Shown: positions 40,346-52,762 of the stretch, one piece after another | Layout: the number at the start of each line of letters is the position of its first letter | How positions within the stretch are numbered: the stretch's first letter is position 1 | NCBI RefSeq assembly: GCF_018860525.1 | Contig: NZ_JAHKPM010000006.1 | Location: 1-64,000 of the forward strand | Reading direction: 5' to 3' | Length of the DNA: 64,000 bases | Source: Vibrio hepatarius | Lineage (GTDB): Bacteria; Pseudomonadota; Gammaproteobacteria; Enterobacterales; Vibrionaceae | Program-made: the position numbers and the translations under genes | Notes under the pieces: model-generated | The model's database searches: none | What the model saw: only the letters and a program-made list of their open reading frames with translations | What the model was told of the DNA's origin: nothing

Positions 40346-41170
40346 TTACTTATTACGACGACGTACGATGTACTTGTCAGTGCGTTTGTTCTTACGAGTC
40401 TTGAAGCCTTTAGTTGGCTGACCCCATGGTGAAACTGGGTGACGGCCACCAGAAGTACGACCTTCACCACCACCGTGTGGGTGGTCTACTGGGTTCATCA
40501 CAACACCACGAACGGTTGGACGAACACCACGCCAGCGGCTAGCACCAGCTTTACCAAGTTCACGTAGCATGTGCTCAGAGTTACCAACTTCACCGATTGT
40601 TGCACGGCCTTCAGAAAGTACTTTGCGCATTTCGCCAGAACGTAAACGGAGAGTAACGTATGCACCGTCGCGAGCGACGATTTGAGCATAAGCACCAGCC
40701 GAACGAGCTAGCTGACCACCTTTACCAGGTTTAAGCTCAACGTTGTGTACTGTTGAACCTACTGGAATGTTACGCATTGGAAGTGCATTACCAGCTTTAA
40801 TTGGCGCATCTGCACCAGACTGGATTGCATCACCAGCAGCAACACCTTTAGGTGCTAGGATGTAACGACGCTCACCGTCTGCGTACAGAACTAGAGCGAT
40901 GTTAGCGCTACGATTTGGATCGTATTCTAGACGTTCAACTTTCGCTGGAATACCGTCTTTAGTACGTCTGAAATCAATAACACGGTAATGGTGTTTATGA
41001 CCACCACCGATGTGACGTACTGTAATACGACCGTTGTTGTTACGACCACCATTTTTAGAGTTTTTCTCTAAAAGAGGTGCGTACGGCTTGCCCTTGTGTA
41101 GGTCAGCGTTAACAACTTTAACAACGTGACGACGACCAGGGGAAGTCGGCTTACATTTAACAATAGCCAT
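40346..41170 (-). CDS. rplB: 50S ribosomal protein L2
   Basis: A 274-aa protein needed for the peptidyl-transferase centre. It has [17 protein letters not shown], and the C-terminal [19 protein letters not shown] that holds the conserved His near the active site. Confidence 0.99.
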   Translation of the reverse strand: MAIVKCKPTSPGRRHVVKVVNADLHKGKPYAPLLEKNSKNGGRNNNGRITVRHIGGGHKHHYRVIDFRRTKDGIPAKVERLEYDPNRSANIALVLYADGERRYILAPKGVAAGDAIQSGADAPIKAGNALPMRNIPVGSTVHNVELKPGKGGQLARSAGAYAQIVARDGAYVTLRLRSGEMRKVLSEGRATIGEVGNSEHMLRELGKAGASRWRGVRPTVRGVVMNPVDHPHGGGEGRTSGGRHPVSPWGQPTKGFKTRKNKRTDKYIVRRRNK

Positions 41171-41186
41171 TTCTCAACTACTCCTG

Positions 41187-41489
41187 TTATTCCGCGCCGC
41201 CAGCAAAGTCAAGATCTTGACCTTCTTTCAAGGTAACGTACGCTTTTTTAACGTCGCTGCGGCGACCTTGGCGTAGACCTTGACGTTTGGTCTTACCCTT
41301 ATTAATAAGAGTATTCACAGACTTAACTTCAACTTCAAATAGCTTTTCTACAGCTGCTTTGATCTCTTTTTTAGTTGCATCTTTAGCGACTTTAAAAACG
41401 ATAGTGTTCGCTTTTTCAGCTGCCATAGTTGCTTTTTCAGAGACATGTGGAGCGCGTAGAACTTTTAGGATACGCTCTTCAGTAATCAT
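41187..41489 (-). CDS. rplW: 50S ribosomal protein L23
   Basis: A 100-aa protein starting [20 protein letters not shown], at the polypeptide exit where trigger factor binds. It overlaps the rplD stop by 4 bp (ATGA). Confidence 0.99.
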   Translation of the reverse strand: MITEERILKVLRAPHVSEKATMAAEKANTIVFKVAKDATKKEIKAAVEKLFEVEVKSVNTLINKGKTKRQGLRQGRRSDVKKAYVTLKEGQDLDFAGGAE

Positions 41490-42088
41490 GCTAGCATCTC
41501 CTCTACTTGCTTAACTGCTGCTGCAGTCATTACAACTTTGTCGAACGCGATTAGAGAAACTGGATCAATGCCAGCTGCATCACGTGCGTCAACTTTGTAT
41601 AGGTTACGAGCAGCTAGGAATAGATTCTCATCTACTTCGCTAGTCACGATAAGCGCGTCAGTTAGCTCAAGCTCTTTAAGCTTAGCTACAAGCTCTTTTG
41701 TCTTTGGCGCTTCAACTGAGAAGTTATCAACAACGATTAAACGCTCTTGACGAACAAGCTCAGAAAGAATGCTTTTCATAGCACCGCGGTACATTTTCTT
41801 GTTTACTTTTTGGCTGTGATCTTGTGGTTTCGCAGCAAAAGTAACACCACCTGTACGCCAGATTGGGCTACGAATTGTACCAGCACGTGCACGGCCAGTA
41901 CCTTTTTGACGCCATGGCTTAGCGCCACCGCCAGCAACTTCTGAACGTGTTTTTTGAGCACGTGTACCTTGACGAGCACCTGCTGCATATGCAACAACTA
42001 CTTGGTGTACAAGAGCTTCGTTAAACTCACGTCCGAAAGTAGTTTCGGAAACAGTTAGTGCATCAGCACCTTTAACTATTAGTTCCAT
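41486..42088 (-). CDS. rplD: 50S ribosomal protein L4
   Basis: A 200-aa tunnel protein with [20 protein letters not shown] and [19 protein letters not shown]. In gammaproteobacteria L4 also represses its own S10 operon by attenuation in the leader upstream of rpsJ. Confidence 0.99.
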   Translation of the reverse strand: MELIVKGADALTVSETTFGREFNEALVHQVVVAYAAGARQGTRAQKTRSEVAGGGAKPWRQKGTGRARAGTIRSPIWRTGGVTFAAKPQDHSQKVNKKMYRGAMKSILSELVRQERLIVVDNFSVEAPKTKELVAKLKELELTDALIVTSEVDENLFLAARNLYKVDARDAAGIDPVSLIAFDKVVMTAAAVKQVEEMLA

Positions 42089-42105
42089 TACTTACTCCTG
42101 AGACG

Positions 42106-42735
42106 TTATGCTTTAATAGCTGGTTTAACGATCACGTTACCGCCAGTTGAGCCAGGGACTGCACCTTTAATAAGAAGCAGGTTGCGCTCAGCGTCGACAC
42201 GTACGATCTCTAGGTTTTGAGTCGTTACACGCTCAGCACCCATATGACCTGCCATTTTCTTGCCTTTAAATACGCGACCTGGAGTCTGACATTGACCGAT
42301 AGAACCAGGAGCACGGTGAGACAATGAGTTACCGTGAGTCATATCTTGAGTAGAGAAGTTCCAACGCTTGATAACGCCTTGGAAGCCTTTACCTTTAGAA
42401 GTACCAGTAACGTCTACTTTCTTAGTTTCGTTGAATAGTTCAACAGTTAGTTCAGTACCAACTTCAAACTCTTCACCGTTTTCCAAACGGAATTCCCAAA
42501 GACCACGACCAGCTTCTACACCTGCTTTAGCAAAGTGACCAGCTTCTGGCTTAGTTACGCGGTTAGCTTTCTTAGCACCAGTTGTTACCTGAATTGCTGC
42601 ATAACCATCTGTTTCAAGTGTACGTACTTGAGAAACGCGGTTAGCTTCAACTTCAACAACAGTTACTGGGATAGAAACGCCTTCTTCAGTAAATACGCGG
42701 GTCATACCCACTTTACGACCGATTAGACCAATCAT
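42106..42735 (-). CDS. rplC: 50S ribosomal protein L3
   Basis: A 209-aa early-assembly protein starting [20 protein letters not shown], with the L3 signature [20 protein letters not shown]. The glutamine in [12 protein letters not shown] is the site methylated by PrmB in relatives. Confidence 0.99.
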   Translation of the reverse strand: MIGLIGRKVGMTRVFTEEGVSIPVTVVEVEANRVSQVRTLETDGYAAIQVTTGAKKANRVTKPEAGHFAKAGVEAGRGLWEFRLENGEEFEVGTELTVELFNETKKVDVTGTSKGKGFQGVIKRWNFSTQDMTHGNSLSHRAPGSIGQCQTPGRVFKGKKMAGHMGAERVTTQNLEIVRVDAERNLLLIKGAVPGSTGGNVIVKPAIKA

Positions 42736-42749
42736 TCTTCTAATCTCCC

Positions 42750-43358
<609 letters not shown>

Positions 43359-43364
43359 CGACGC

Positions 43365-43392
43365 ATTATACAGATCGCAATTTTACATGCAA
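43365..43392 (-). promoter_or_regulatory. S10 operon promoter
   Basis: Minus strand: TTGCAT (43387-43392), 16-bp spacer, perfect TATAAT (43365-43370) followed by GCGTCGC, a GC-rich discriminator typical of stringently controlled promoters. Confidence 0.75.
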
Positions 43393-43456
43393 GTGTTGTT
43401 TGAAAAATAAACGGGTTTGAACTCAAATGGGGATACTCATTTTTACTCGCAAAACC

Positions 43457-43487
43457 AAAACGCAGAAGGTTGAGCCTTCTGCGTTTT
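43457..43487. terminator. Terminator of rnr-rlmB
   Basis: A perfect 13-bp inverted repeat AAAACGCAGAAGG/CCTTCTGCGTTTT with a 5-base loop, 30 bp after the rlmB stop. It is symmetrical and can act on both strands. Confidence 0.92.
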
Positions 43488-43517
43488 GTGTATTTCCTCT
43501 AATTAAGAAGTGACTCG

Positions 43518-44255
43518 TTAAGACAACCTTTGGCGAACCGCTTCAAACAAACAGACCCCAGAGGCCACTGACACATTCAAACTAGACACACTTCCCGCCA
43601 TCGGGATTTTTATTAGATCATCACAGGTTTCACGGGTCAAACGTCGCATCCCATCACCTTCAGCGCCCATCACAATAGCGAGTGGACCGGTTAATTTAGC
43701 TTGGTAAATATCATGCCTAGCTTCACCTGCTGTACCGACAAACCAAACCCCGTGTTCTTGCAAAGCTCGCATGGTACGCGCTAAGTTAGTAACGCGAACG
43801 AGTGGCACACTTTCAGCGGCGCCACATGCCACTTTACTCACTGTTGCGGTAATATTTGCTGACTTATCTTTCGGCACAATCACCGCAGCTACTCCAGCAG
43901 CATCGGCATTACGTAGACAAGCGCCTAAGTTATGCGGATCGGTAACGCCATCTAAAACCAACAGCAGTGGATTATCTTGCTGAGTAATAATATCGTCTAA
44001 ATCATGTTCATTGAGCTGTTTGGCTGGTTTAACTTTTGCCATAATCCCCTGATGATTTGCCCCACAAGCTTTATCATCCAGCGTCTTACGTGTCATTTGC
44101 TGAATAGAGACTCCACAGATCTGCAGCTGATTGATAATAGGCATTAGCCGATCGTCTTGGCGACCTTTTAAAACAAAGGCTTCTACAAAACGTTCTGGCT
44201 CTTTTTCAAGCACCGCTTTTACGGCATGAATACCGTAAATAAATTCATTACTCAT
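43518..44255 (-). CDS. rlmB: 23S rRNA (guanosine-2251-2'-O)-methyltransferase
   Basis: A 245-aa SPOUT (SpoU) methyltransferase that modifies G2251 in the P loop of 23S rRNA. It has the N-terminal substrate-binding domain ([12 protein letters not shown]) and motifs [34 protein letters not shown] and [22 protein letters not shown], which form the knot and SAM site. It follows rnr by 15 bp, as in enterics. Confidence 0.97.
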   Translation of the reverse strand: MSNEFIYGIHAVKAVLEKEPERFVEAFVLKGRQDDRLMPIINQLQICGVSIQQMTRKTLDDKACGANHQGIMAKVKPAKQLNEHDLDDIITQQDNPLLLVLDGVTDPHNLGACLRNADAAGVAAVIVPKDKSANITATVSKVACGAAESVPLVRVTNLARTMRALQEHGVWFVGTAGEARHDIYQAKLTGPLAIVMGAEGDGMRRLTRETCDDLIKIPMAGSVSSLNVSVASGVCLFEAVRQRLS

Positions 44256-44270
44256 TAACTTTTCCGATTA

Positions 44271-46733
44271 TTATTTCTTAGCCCGTGTCTTTTTGGCTTT
44301 GTTACGTGGCTTTTTCTTGGCTGCTTTATTTGCAGGTTTCTTCGATGCTTTGCTGCCTTTCCCTTCACTATTAACTTCATCCGGTCTTTTTGTCGGCTCA
44401 ACGGCAGGCTTAGCTTTACTTCCGCTGCGCCGACCCTTTTCGGCAGCACTCTTTTTAGCCTTGGCTTTCTGCTGAGCTTCTGCTGCACGCTTCTTGGTCG
44501 TTTTACCTTTTCCGCGTAGCTTACGACTTGTTTCAACTAATTCAAAGTCTATTTGTCTATCATCAAGGTTTACCGACAGCACTTTGACTTTAACCGCATC
44601 GCCAAGGCGATAAATTGCGCCAAAACTTTCACCGATAAGTCTTTGACCAATCGGATCAAATTGGTAGTAGTCATTTGCAAGATTCGAAATATGCACTAGG
44701 CCATCTATGTGTAGCTCAGTCAAACGCACAAAAAAACCAAAACCTGTTACGTTAGCTATAACACCTTCAAGCTCTTCACCGACATGATCTTGCATGTATT
44801 CACATTTCAACCAGTCAGAAACTTCTCGGGTTGCATCATCGGCGCGGCGTTCAGTCATAGAGCACTGTTCACCATAAAATTCCATATCATCGAACGAATA
44901 ATGATAGCCACCGGTCGGTGTCCAGCGATCTTTAAGCGTGCCATTTTCCTTTGCAATAAGGTATTTGATCGCACGATGCAACAAAAGGTCAGGGTAGCGA
45001 CGAATTGGTGAGGTAAAGTGCGCGTAACGTTTAAGGGCCAACCCGAAGTGACCACGGTTATCGGCGTTGTAAACCGCTTGTTTCATCGACCGCAGTAACA
45101 TGGTCTGAATAAGCTCTTTGTCTTGGCGCTCACCAATCTGGCGGATCAATTCTGCATAATCGGTTGGTGAAGGTTCAAGACCACCTTTTAAATCAAGGCC
45201 AAGCTCACTTAAAAAATCACGAAAGCCCATTAAGCGTTCTTCACCGGGAGACTCATGGATTCGGTATAAAGCCGCCTCTTTGGCTTTTTCGACTAAAGAC
45301 GCAGATGCAATATTAGCCAAAATCATACATTCTTCGATGATTTTATGCGCATCATTACGAATCACAGGTTCGATACTGTCTATTTTACGTTCTGCATTAA
45401 AAATAAATTTGGTTTCAACAGTTTCAAACTCAATCGCACCTCGGTGATCACGCGTTTTCTTCAGCACCTTATACATTTTGTGCAGCTCTTCAAGGTGAGG
45501 CACCAAAGGCTCATACCTTTGACGCAACTCTTCATCACCTTCCAGAATATGATGCACCTTGTTATAAGTCAGTCGCGCATGAGAATTCATAACCGCTTCA
45601 TAATGCGTATAACCCGACAGGCTGCCTGACTCAGAAACCGTCATCTCACACACCATACACAGGCGATCCACCTGAGGGTTTAGTGAACAAAGGCCATTAG
45701 ACAGCACTTCAGGTAACATAGGTACGACTTGTGAAGGAAAGTAAACCGAGTTACCACGGTTGATAGCTTCTTTATCTAACGCCGAATCAGTACGCACATA
45801 ATAACTAACATCAGCAATCGCTACCCAGAGACGCCAACCACCACTTTTTTTCGCCTCACAGTAGACAGCATCATCAAAATCTCGCGCATCCTCGCCATCG
45901 ATAGTGACTAGCGGTAACTCTCTCAGATCCACTCGTCCTTGCTTGGCCTCTTCCGGCACCTCTTCCCCCAAACCCGAGATTTGTTCATCAACTTCTTCTG
46001 GCCACTGATGAGGGATTTGGTGGGTACGAATGGCAATCTGAGTTTCCATACCGGGTGCCATATTCTCACCTAGTACTTCAACCACCTTACCTGTCATGCC
46101 ACGAGCGCGAGAGTCACGGTCAGTAATTTCAATCACCACCACATTACCCATACGAGCACCAGCACGTAATTCGTTGGGGATTAAAATATCTTGGCTGAGC
46201 CTTGAATCATCAGGTACCACATAAGAATACCCATATTCCATAAAGAAGCGGCCAACGATTTGCCCTTGCTTTTCTTCCAGTACGCGTATTAAACGACATT
46301 CAGTTTTACCTCGTTTTGAGTTTTGCGTTGGTTGCACCAATACAAAGTCGCCATGAAGCACGTTTTTCATCTGATGATGAGGCAGTAAAACATCCTTTTC
46401 TTTACCAACACTGCCTTCAGGGCGAACCCAGCCATGACCGTCTTTATGACCTATCACATAGCCTTTAATCATTTCCAATTTTTCAGGCACGGCATAGCAT
46501 TGGCGACGAGTAAACACCAACTGACCATCTCTTTCCATCGCTCTGAGTCGGCGGCGCAATCCTTCATATTGCTCTTCACCTTTTAAATGCAGGGCTTCAA
46601 ACAAATCGTTACGATTGAGTGGCGTGCCTGCTTTCTCAAGAAACTCGAGAATAAATTCACGGCTGGGGACCGGATTGTCGTATTTCTCGGATTCGCGTTC
46701 GGCAAAAGGGTCGTTTGGAGTCTGTTCTGACAT
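44271..46733 (-). CDS. rnr: Ribonuclease R
   Basis: An 820-aa 3'-5' exoribonuclease able to unwind structured RNA. There are N-terminal winged-helix and cold-shock domains, the RNB domain with [15 protein letters not shown] (metal aspartates) near residue 285, the S1 domain ([17 protein letters not shown]) near 645, and a long Lys/Ala-rich tail of about 85 residues that interacts with ribosomes/tmRNA in E. coli. The ATG at 46733 is preferred over a GTG two codons earlier. Bases 46740-47028 upstream hold no other gene. Confidence 0.97.
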   Translation of the reverse strand: MSEQTPNDPFAERESEKYDNPVPSREFILEFLEKAGTPLNRNDLFEALHLKGEEQYEGLRRRLRAMERDGQLVFTRRQCYAVPEKLEMIKGYVIGHKDGHGWVRPEGSVGKEKDVLLPHHQMKNVLHGDFVLVQPTQNSKRGKTECRLIRVLEEKQGQIVGRFFMEYGYSYVVPDDSRLSQDILIPNELRAGARMGNVVVIEITDRDSRARGMTGKVVEVLGENMAPGMETQIAIRTHQIPHQWPEEVDEQISGLGEEVPEEAKQGRVDLRELPLVTIDGEDARDFDDAVYCEAKKSGGWRLWVAIADVSYYVRTDSALDKEAINRGNSVYFPSQVVPMLPEVLSNGLCSLNPQVDRLCMVCEMTVSESGSLSGYTHYEAVMNSHARLTYNKVHHILEGDEELRQRYEPLVPHLEELHKMYKVLKKTRDHRGAIEFETVETKFIFNAERKIDSIEPVIRNDAHKIIEECMILANIASASLVEKAKEAALYRIHESPGEERLMGFRDFLSELGLDLKGGLEPSPTDYAELIRQIGERQDKELIQTMLLRSMKQAVYNADNRGHFGLALKRYAHFTSPIRRYPDLLLHRAIKYLIAKENGTLKDRWTPTGGYHYSFDDMEFYGEQCSMTERRADDATREVSDWLKCEYMQDHVGEELEGVIANVTGFGFFVRLTELHIDGLVHISNLANDYYQFDPIGQRLIGESFGAIYRLGDAVKVKVLSVNLDDRQIDFELVETSRKLRGKGKTTKKRAAEAQQKAKAKKSAAEKGRRSGSKAKPAVEPTKRPDEVNSEGKGSKASKKPANKAAKKKPRNKAKKTRAKK

Positions 46734-47028
46734 AGGCACGCCTAATTCTACAAGGGAGGTATTTAAAGCTAGTATATCCGACTCACTTACTAAGCTACAG
46801 GAGAGTTAGGTCAAAATGCTAAATTGTCATGCTATTTTCATAGCTTAAAGCGTGCAGGTCGAAGTTTTTCGGATAGTAACAGAATGAACTGAGGATAACT
46901 TTTGAACGCCCCCATTCAAACCATGAGAGAAACCTTAGGATTGAATATCAAAATAATCATTGAAGTACCTAAGAGTCGATTAATAAAAAGTAAACTGACT
47001 CTTGGCGTTCATCTGTCTTGCTGAAAAT

Positions 47029-47823
47029 CTACTCTAGGCACAATAGAAAATAGTTATAAATATTGCCGCAGTGCCCTGTATCCCCTTGACTTAATTTTGT
47101 TAATGTCTTTTTTACATCTTGCCTAATCGATATAGACCCAGTGGCTATATCGGGTATTTCTTTCTTTTGTTCCTCAGCATCTTTTGCAACTTTTTCTCCT
47201 AACTTGGCCAAACAAGAGATGGAATTAAGGACTTCTGATACTTCACAAATAAAATTGACCACCTGATCTTCATTTAAAAAGTCATTCTGATGATTCTTTA
47301 TGGAATCGGTTATTGAACGAGTCTCATTAGATAACCGTGTTACTTTCCGTGCTAAAAAGCTTACATCATTGGCCACATTCGAAAAGCTGTTACCTTTTTC
47401 TCCAGAACGTGCAACATCCATCGCCACGTTTAGAGCTAATAAATTGGTCTGCTCACTGATATCATTAAGCACAGTAATAATATCAATGACCCCATCGTAG
47501 TTAATATTTTTTGTTAATTGTATTAAAGATTTTAAACGCTCTTTGAGGCATGAAGTAGAGTCTTCGGCACTTACAAAAGTATTGCCTTCGAGGTCTACAT
47601 TCTGTTTGGGCCCCTCATCACCCAAAATAGTATGTTTTATTTGATCATTTAGCTGCTTATTTTTTAGGTGTGCTTTATGCAGGTTATTAATCAACATAGT
47701 AACTTCATTCTCAAGCTCTAAATCTTTCTCATGCTTTTTATGCCAAACATCAAAGTATGCATATAATCCCATAGCGCATACACCTATAAAAGGGATTAGC
47801 ATATATGCGATATCACTGAGCAT
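47029..47823 (-). CDS. Short membrane protein with degenerate chemoreceptor (MCP) signalling tip
   Basis: A 264-aa protein with one N-terminal membrane helix (about 4-24), a coiled-coil stretch (28-65), and a segment resembling the MCP hairpin tip: DISEQTNLLALNVAMDVARS at 121-140, then GEKGNSFSNVANDVSFLA. The CheA/CheW-binding tip is close to consensus, but GRGFAVVA is replaced by GNSFSNVA. There is no ligand domain or HAMP, and the hairpin is much shorter than in true receptors. It overlaps the upstream gene by 11 bp. Role unknown; it could tune receptor arrays or be a decayed MCP. Confidence 0.75.
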   Translation of the reverse strand: MLSDIAYMLIPFIGVCAMGLYAYFDVWHKKHEKDLELENEVTMLINNLHKAHLKNKQLNDQIKHTILGDEGPKQNVDLEGNTFVSAEDSTSCLKERLKSLIQLTKNINYDGVIDIITVLNDISEQTNLLALNVAMDVARSGEKGNSFSNVANDVSFLARKVTRLSNETRSITDSIKNHQNDFLNEDQVVNFICEVSEVLNSISCLAKLGEKVAKDAEEQKKEIPDIATGSISIRQDVKKTLTKLSQGDTGHCGNIYNYFLLCLE

Positions 47824-48103
47824 TATCTTGCCTCAAGATATGTATAGCAGCATTCATTCGTGAAAGCTTTATTGTTATCTCTTGCCCTTTTAGGTAATAA
47901 AAAATTGATACACACGTCAGGATGACTATACCCATAAAGGCAAAAATAGCGTAAACACTACCTCCATCTTTAATCGCTTCAGTAAGGTATAGAGCAAACC
48001 AAGCTATTAACGACGCAATGAGGGTATTATTTTTTGCACTTGCATCATTTCTTTGATATTCAAGTAACGCTTTCATTCTGTAAAACTTTTCAATGTCGTT
48101 CAT
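47813..48103 (-). CDS. Small two-helix membrane protein
   Basis: A 96-aa protein starting MNDIEKFYRMKALLEYQ, with two hydrophobic helices at about 30-45 (TLIASLIAWFALYL) and 51-70 (YAIFAFMGIVILTCVSIFYY) and charged ends. The start is chosen for GGA seven bases upstream; longer frames from 48109 or 48151 are less likely. Its end overlaps the MCP-like gene by 11 bp, so the two are probably co-translated. No family recognised. Between it and motX (48104-48455) I see only the motX terminator. Confidence 0.65.
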   Translation of the reverse strand: MNDIEKFYRMKALLEYQRNDASAKNNTLIASLIAWFALYLTEAIKDGGSVYAIFAFMGIVILTCVSIFYYLKGQEITIKLSRMNAAIHILRQDNAQ

Positions 48104-48385
48104 CTGCATTTCCAACTTACGAAATCCATGTAAGTATAGACTGCATAACAATTTATAAGATTGAAAAGAAACTCACTGTGCGCTCCAATAATGTAAAAAC
48201 TCGATTGGATAATCACTAAAGCTCAGCAATTTGTGACAACGTTTATGGATAACGCTGAACCAATATAAGAAGTGTTACCGCTTGTCTGTTCGGTGCTCTG
48301 CGGTTAAATCGGATATTTCATTTTTGCCGTATATTGTTAGTAATAACTAGAGATATCTTCATTAAGCAAAACCATTAATAGCAAA

Positions 48386-48405
48386 AATCACCCTAGTGGG
48401 TGATT
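48386..48405 (-). terminator. Terminator of motX
   Basis: Perfect 8-bp stem AATCACCC/GGGTGATT with a 4-base loop; the minus strand continues with TTTTT. It lies 50 bp after the motX stop. Confidence 0.85.
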
Positions 48406-48455
48406 CTATGTGAGTCCAACCTGAGTGCAGTCAGGTGTCAGTTAAATCAGGTGGC

Positions 48456-49094
48456 CTACCAAAGCGTTTCGCGTTTCTTTGCTCTGGCAATAATATTTTG
48501 CGGCATGCGCCGTTCAAGGCCTTGACGCAAAATGAAAATTCGTTTGTGGATTCGCTGATCAGCGGTGACTGATACGTAGAGCCAGCGATAAGCATCTTCA
48601 TAGTCAAGCGGGCTGCCATAATCTCGCAGCAATAATTCCGCTAAGTGAATTCTAGCTTTTAAGTTACCCATCGCTGCAGCTTCTCTTAGGTAAGGGATCG
48701 CCCGCTCTTTGTCTTGTTGCACCAACGTACCACGGGAATAGTAACGCCCTAATTGCTCAAGGGCGGCAGGCAAGCCTTGATGAGCCGCATTTTCGATGTA
48801 GTACAAACCAAGTTCAACATCTTGCTCAACACAGACTCCCCACGCCAGCATATCACCATACAAAAACTCATATGAAGGTAAACTGATCCGAGTTGCTCGG
48901 GCAACAATGTCTTCAACGATCTGACAATTATCGGCCTTAATTTGCTCTAGGTGCTTATTTTCATTAATTAGTTTTATTAGTTCAGCTTCGGTATATATGG
49001 GTATCGGGTTACCAATATCGGTATACTCATTGGCAACGGCCGCAGAAGTCCCAAACAGTAATACCATCGAAGCAGCTAACTTTCTTAGCTTCAT
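48456..49094 (-). CDS. motX: Sodium-type flagellar motor protein MotX
   Basis: Periplasmic T-ring component that, with MotY, anchors PomA/PomB stators of the Na+-driven polar flagellum. The signal peptide is MKLRKLAASMVLLFGTSAAVA. The 212-aa preprotein has Sel1-like repeats (YYIENAAHQGLPAALEQLGR, AIPYLREAAAMGNLKARIHL). Two cysteines (DNCQ and GVCVEQ) are in the mature part. The frame is open upstream to 49301, but that would bury the signal peptide. A FliA-type promoter lies upstream. Confidence 0.95.
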   Translation of the reverse strand: MKLRKLAASMVLLFGTSAAVANEYTDIGNPIPIYTEAELIKLINENKHLEQIKADNCQIVEDIVARATRISLPSYEFLYGDMLAWGVCVEQDVELGLYYIENAAHQGLPAALEQLGRYYSRGTLVQQDKERAIPYLREAAAMGNLKARIHLAELLLRDYGSPLDYEDAYRWLYVSVTADQRIHKRIFILRQGLERRMPQNIIARAKKRETLW

Positions 49095-49185
49095 TGTCTG
49101 CACTCTTTGACTTCGATAATGTGTTTGACGCTGCTTAGCGTCTATGAACTCAAGATTGACTTTGTAATCAGCCATCTTAAATCCT

Positions 49186-49212
49186 GTATCGGCAACAGCA
49201 GATAAGTCTTTA
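49186..49212 (-). promoter_or_regulatory. FliA (sigma-28) promoter of motX
   Basis: Minus strand: TAAA, a 15-base spacer, then GCCGATAC, which matches the consensus TAAA-N15-GCCGATAA at all but the last base. It is about 92 bp upstream of the motX start; sigma-28 control of Vibrio motor genes is established. Confidence 0.7.
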
Positions 49213-49281
49213 ATCAAAATCACCGAAGACTGGCAAAAATTTGCCACACCTAAGTATAGATAATCACCACCTATCAAACAC

Positions 49282-49312
49282 AAAAAAACCAGCACTCGCA
49301 TGCTGGTTTTTA
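49282..49312. terminator. Terminator of purA
   Basis: An inverted repeat AAAACCAGCA/TGCTGGTTTT with a 6-base loop and A/T tracts on both sides, between the purA stop and the motX promoter. Confidence 0.9.
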
Positions 49313-49334
49313 TAATCCTTTATATCGCGCAAAT

Positions 49335-50672
<1,338 letters not shown>

Positions 50673-50784
50673 TTAAAAATGGATTCTAGCACCGAATTAC
50701 ATTCGTTGCAGTCATTTTTTAATTACAGGCAGGTTATCAAGCGTTAACCCCTTGTGAGCACTAGCATTAAACATAATTTAAGAC

Positions 50785-51726
50785 CTATTCGTCAGCGTAG
50801 ATCTTGACCACTAATGCACCATCAAGGCCGATACTTGCGCGATACATTCCACTGCTGTTCATGGCGAAGTGAATGGCTCCCTTACTATCAATAGCAATCA
50901 CGCCACCTTCTCCTCCAATCAGCTTTAATTCACCTTGGATTACAGCTTCACTTGCAGTGCGCACATCTTCTTTTAGATAACGCATACGAGCCGCAATATC
51001 ACTGGCTACAGTTTTACGAATAAAGTATTCACCCATGCCTGTCGCTGACAGGGCAACATTACCATTTTCTGCAAATGTACCTGCGCCAATGATGGAAGAA
51101 TCCCCTACTCGACCATATTTTTTATTGGTAACCCCTCCAGTGCTAGTTGCGGCAGCGAGATTACCGAGTTGATCTAACGCAACAGCACCCACAGTGCCAT
51201 GTTTGTTATCATCAGGATACTTAGATTCAGATAAGGCGAATAAACCCTTTTGTTTCATCGACTGCAATTGGTCATAGCGACGGTCGGTAAAAAAATAGTC
51301 TTGTTCTGTGTATTGATGATTATGCTCAAATGCAAACTCTTCTGCACCATCACCAATAAGTAACACATGCGCACTGTGTTCCATCACATCGCGCGCCAGC
51401 TCAACCGGATTACGAATATGACGCACGCCAGCCACTGCGCCAGCATTAGCCTCTTTACCATGCATTACAGAGGCATCCATCTCAACGATTTCTTTATCGG
51501 TCAATACTGAACCACGCCCTGCATTAAAATGAACTGAATCTTCTAGCACCTTAACAGCGGCAACCACTGCGTCCATTGCATCACCGCCATGAGTAAGAAT
51601 CTCATGACCAACGCGAACCGACTTTTCGAGTTCATAACGAATAGCTAAGTTTAATTCTTCACTCATTTGTTCACGTAAAATAGTGCCAGCACCAGCGTGA
51701 ATCGCCATTGCGAACGGTTTAGTCAC
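50785..51726 (-). CDS. Isoaspartyl peptidase/L-asparaginase (Ntn hydrolase)
   Basis: A 313-aa Ntn-hydrolase that cleaves isoaspartyl dipeptides and asparagine after autoproteolysis into two chains. The site is in KHGTVGAVALDQLGNLAAAT, where Thr becomes the N-terminal nucleophile of the beta chain (about residue 181). ATSTGGVTNKKYGRVGD and ATGMGEYFIR are family marks. No signal peptide, so cytoplasmic (IaaA-like). It stands alone with its own ribosome binding site. Confidence 0.93.
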   Translation of the reverse strand: MTKPFAMAIHAGAGTILREQMSEELNLAIRYELEKSVRVGHEILTHGGDAMDAVVAAVKVLEDSVHFNAGRGSVLTDKEIVEMDASVMHGKEANAGAVAGVRHIRNPVELARDVMEHSAHVLLIGDGAEEFAFEHNHQYTEQDYFFTDRRYDQLQSMKQKGLFALSESKYPDDNKHGTVGAVALDQLGNLAAATSTGGVTNKKYGRVGDSSIIGAGTFAENGNVALSATGMGEYFIRKTVASDIAARMRYLKEDVRTASEAVIQGELKLIGGEGGVIAIDSKGAIHFAMNSSGMYRASIGLDGALVVKIYADE

Positions 51727-51777
51727 GTTTAACTCCTGTTATTTTTTGTTTGCTTTTCGTCACATCTGAGATAAACA

Positions 51778-51810
51778 AAAAGCGCAAGTTAATCTCTTAA
51801 TCTTGCGCTT
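51778..51810 (-). terminator. Terminator of slyD
   Basis: Perfect 9-bp stem AAGCGCAAG/CTTGCGCTT (51780-51788 with 51802-51810); the minus strand runs on into TTTTTG. It lies 41 bp after the slyD stop. Confidence 0.85.
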
Positions 51811-51851
51811 AACATTGGCTACCTAAACACATGGTTCAGGAAATTATGCTA

Positions 51852-52397
51852 CTAGCTACTACAGCTACCGCCGCTACAGCAGTCATCATGATCTTCACCA
51901 TGATCGTGATCATGACTGCCACAGCTACCGTCCTCTTGATGAACATGGCCATGTTCGATTTCTTCTGCTGTCGCTTCACGCACTGCCACTACTTCAACAT
52001 CAAACGTCAGTGTTTGTCCAGCGAGCATATGGTTGCCATCAACCACGACATCATCACCATCAACTTCTGTCACTTCTACTGGGATCGGACCTTGGTCAGT
52101 ATCCGCTAAAAAACGCATGCCTACTTCAATTTGATCCACACCTTGGAATACGTTTGCAGGTACACGCTGCACAAGTCCATCGTTATGCTCACCGTAAGCC
52201 TCTTCAGGGGAAACGGTTACCGAAAACTGAGCGCCCGCTTCTCTTCCTTCAAGAGCCGTTTCAAGTCCTGTGATCAGGTTACTGTTGCCGTGCAAGTAAT
52301 CGAGTGGCGCTTCCGTTGTCGACTGATCAACAACTACACCATCTTCTAGCTTTACTTGATAAGCTAGGCTCACTACCACATTCTTTTCAATTTTCAT
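51852..52397 (-). CDS. slyD: FKBP-type peptidyl-prolyl isomerase/metallochaperone SlyD
   Basis: A 181-aa prolyl isomerase with an insert-in-flap chaperone domain (about 70-125: SPEEAYGEHNDGLVQRVPAN...). The metal-binding C-terminus is rich in His, Cys and Asp (GSCGSHDHDHGEDHDDCCSG). In E. coli SlyD delivers nickel to hydrogenase maturation and aids folding. It starts MKIEKNVVVSLAYQ with a GGAG ribosome binding site, 94 bp downstream of yheV. Confidence 0.97.
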   Translation of the reverse strand: MKIEKNVVVSLAYQVKLEDGVVVDQSTTEAPLDYLHGNSNLITGLETALEGREAGAQFSVTVSPEEAYGEHNDGLVQRVPANVFQGVDQIEVGMRFLADTDQGPIPVEVTEVDGDDVVVDGNHMLAGQTLTFDVEVVAVREATAEEIEHGHVHQEDGSCGSHDHDHGEDHDDCCSGGSCSS

Positions 52398-52421
52398 AAT
52401 GACTCCAAGGAGATAAAGAAA

Positions 52422-52441
52422 CGGAGCAAATAATCGCTCCG
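52422..52441 (-). terminator. Terminator-like hairpin after yheV
   Basis: A 6-bp stem CGGAGC/GCTCCG with an 8-base loop between yheV and slyD; the minus strand then has TTTCTTT. Termination may be partial. Confidence 0.55.
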
Positions 52442-52491
52442 ATTTAACATTTTATATGCCGCTATTATGGGGATCAATTACAGAAACTCAA

Positions 52492-52695
52492 TTAATCTGG
52501 CTTAAAAATTCCGATCATCTCTTGTTGCGCGTGTTCAGTTTTTTCCACAACCTGTGGCTTACGTTGTTCTTGATATTCACATTCAACGCATTCGACTAAT
52601 TCAATATTATTTTCTATCCACCAGCGTAAAGTATCCTGCTGTGAACATTTAGGGCAGCTAGCGCCTGCAATAAATCTTTTTTTCATTGTTTTCAT
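52492..52695 (-). CDS. yheV: YheV-family putative zinc-ribbon protein
   Basis: A 67-aa protein with two CxxC pairs, CPKC and CVEC, forming a zinc ribbon (RFIAGASCPKCSQQDTLRWW). It matches E. coli YheV in start, length and position between kefB and slyD. Function unknown. The start could also be the ATG three codons later. Confidence 0.92.
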   Translation of the reverse strand: MKTMKKRFIAGASCPKCSQQDTLRWWIENNIELVECVECEYQEQRKPQVVEKTEHAQQEMIGIFKPD

Positions 52696-52762
52696 TCCAA
52701 TACATCACCCATAGCTACCTTTAACAATACTTTTACGTTAATGGGGCAAAGAGGGTTTGGAG

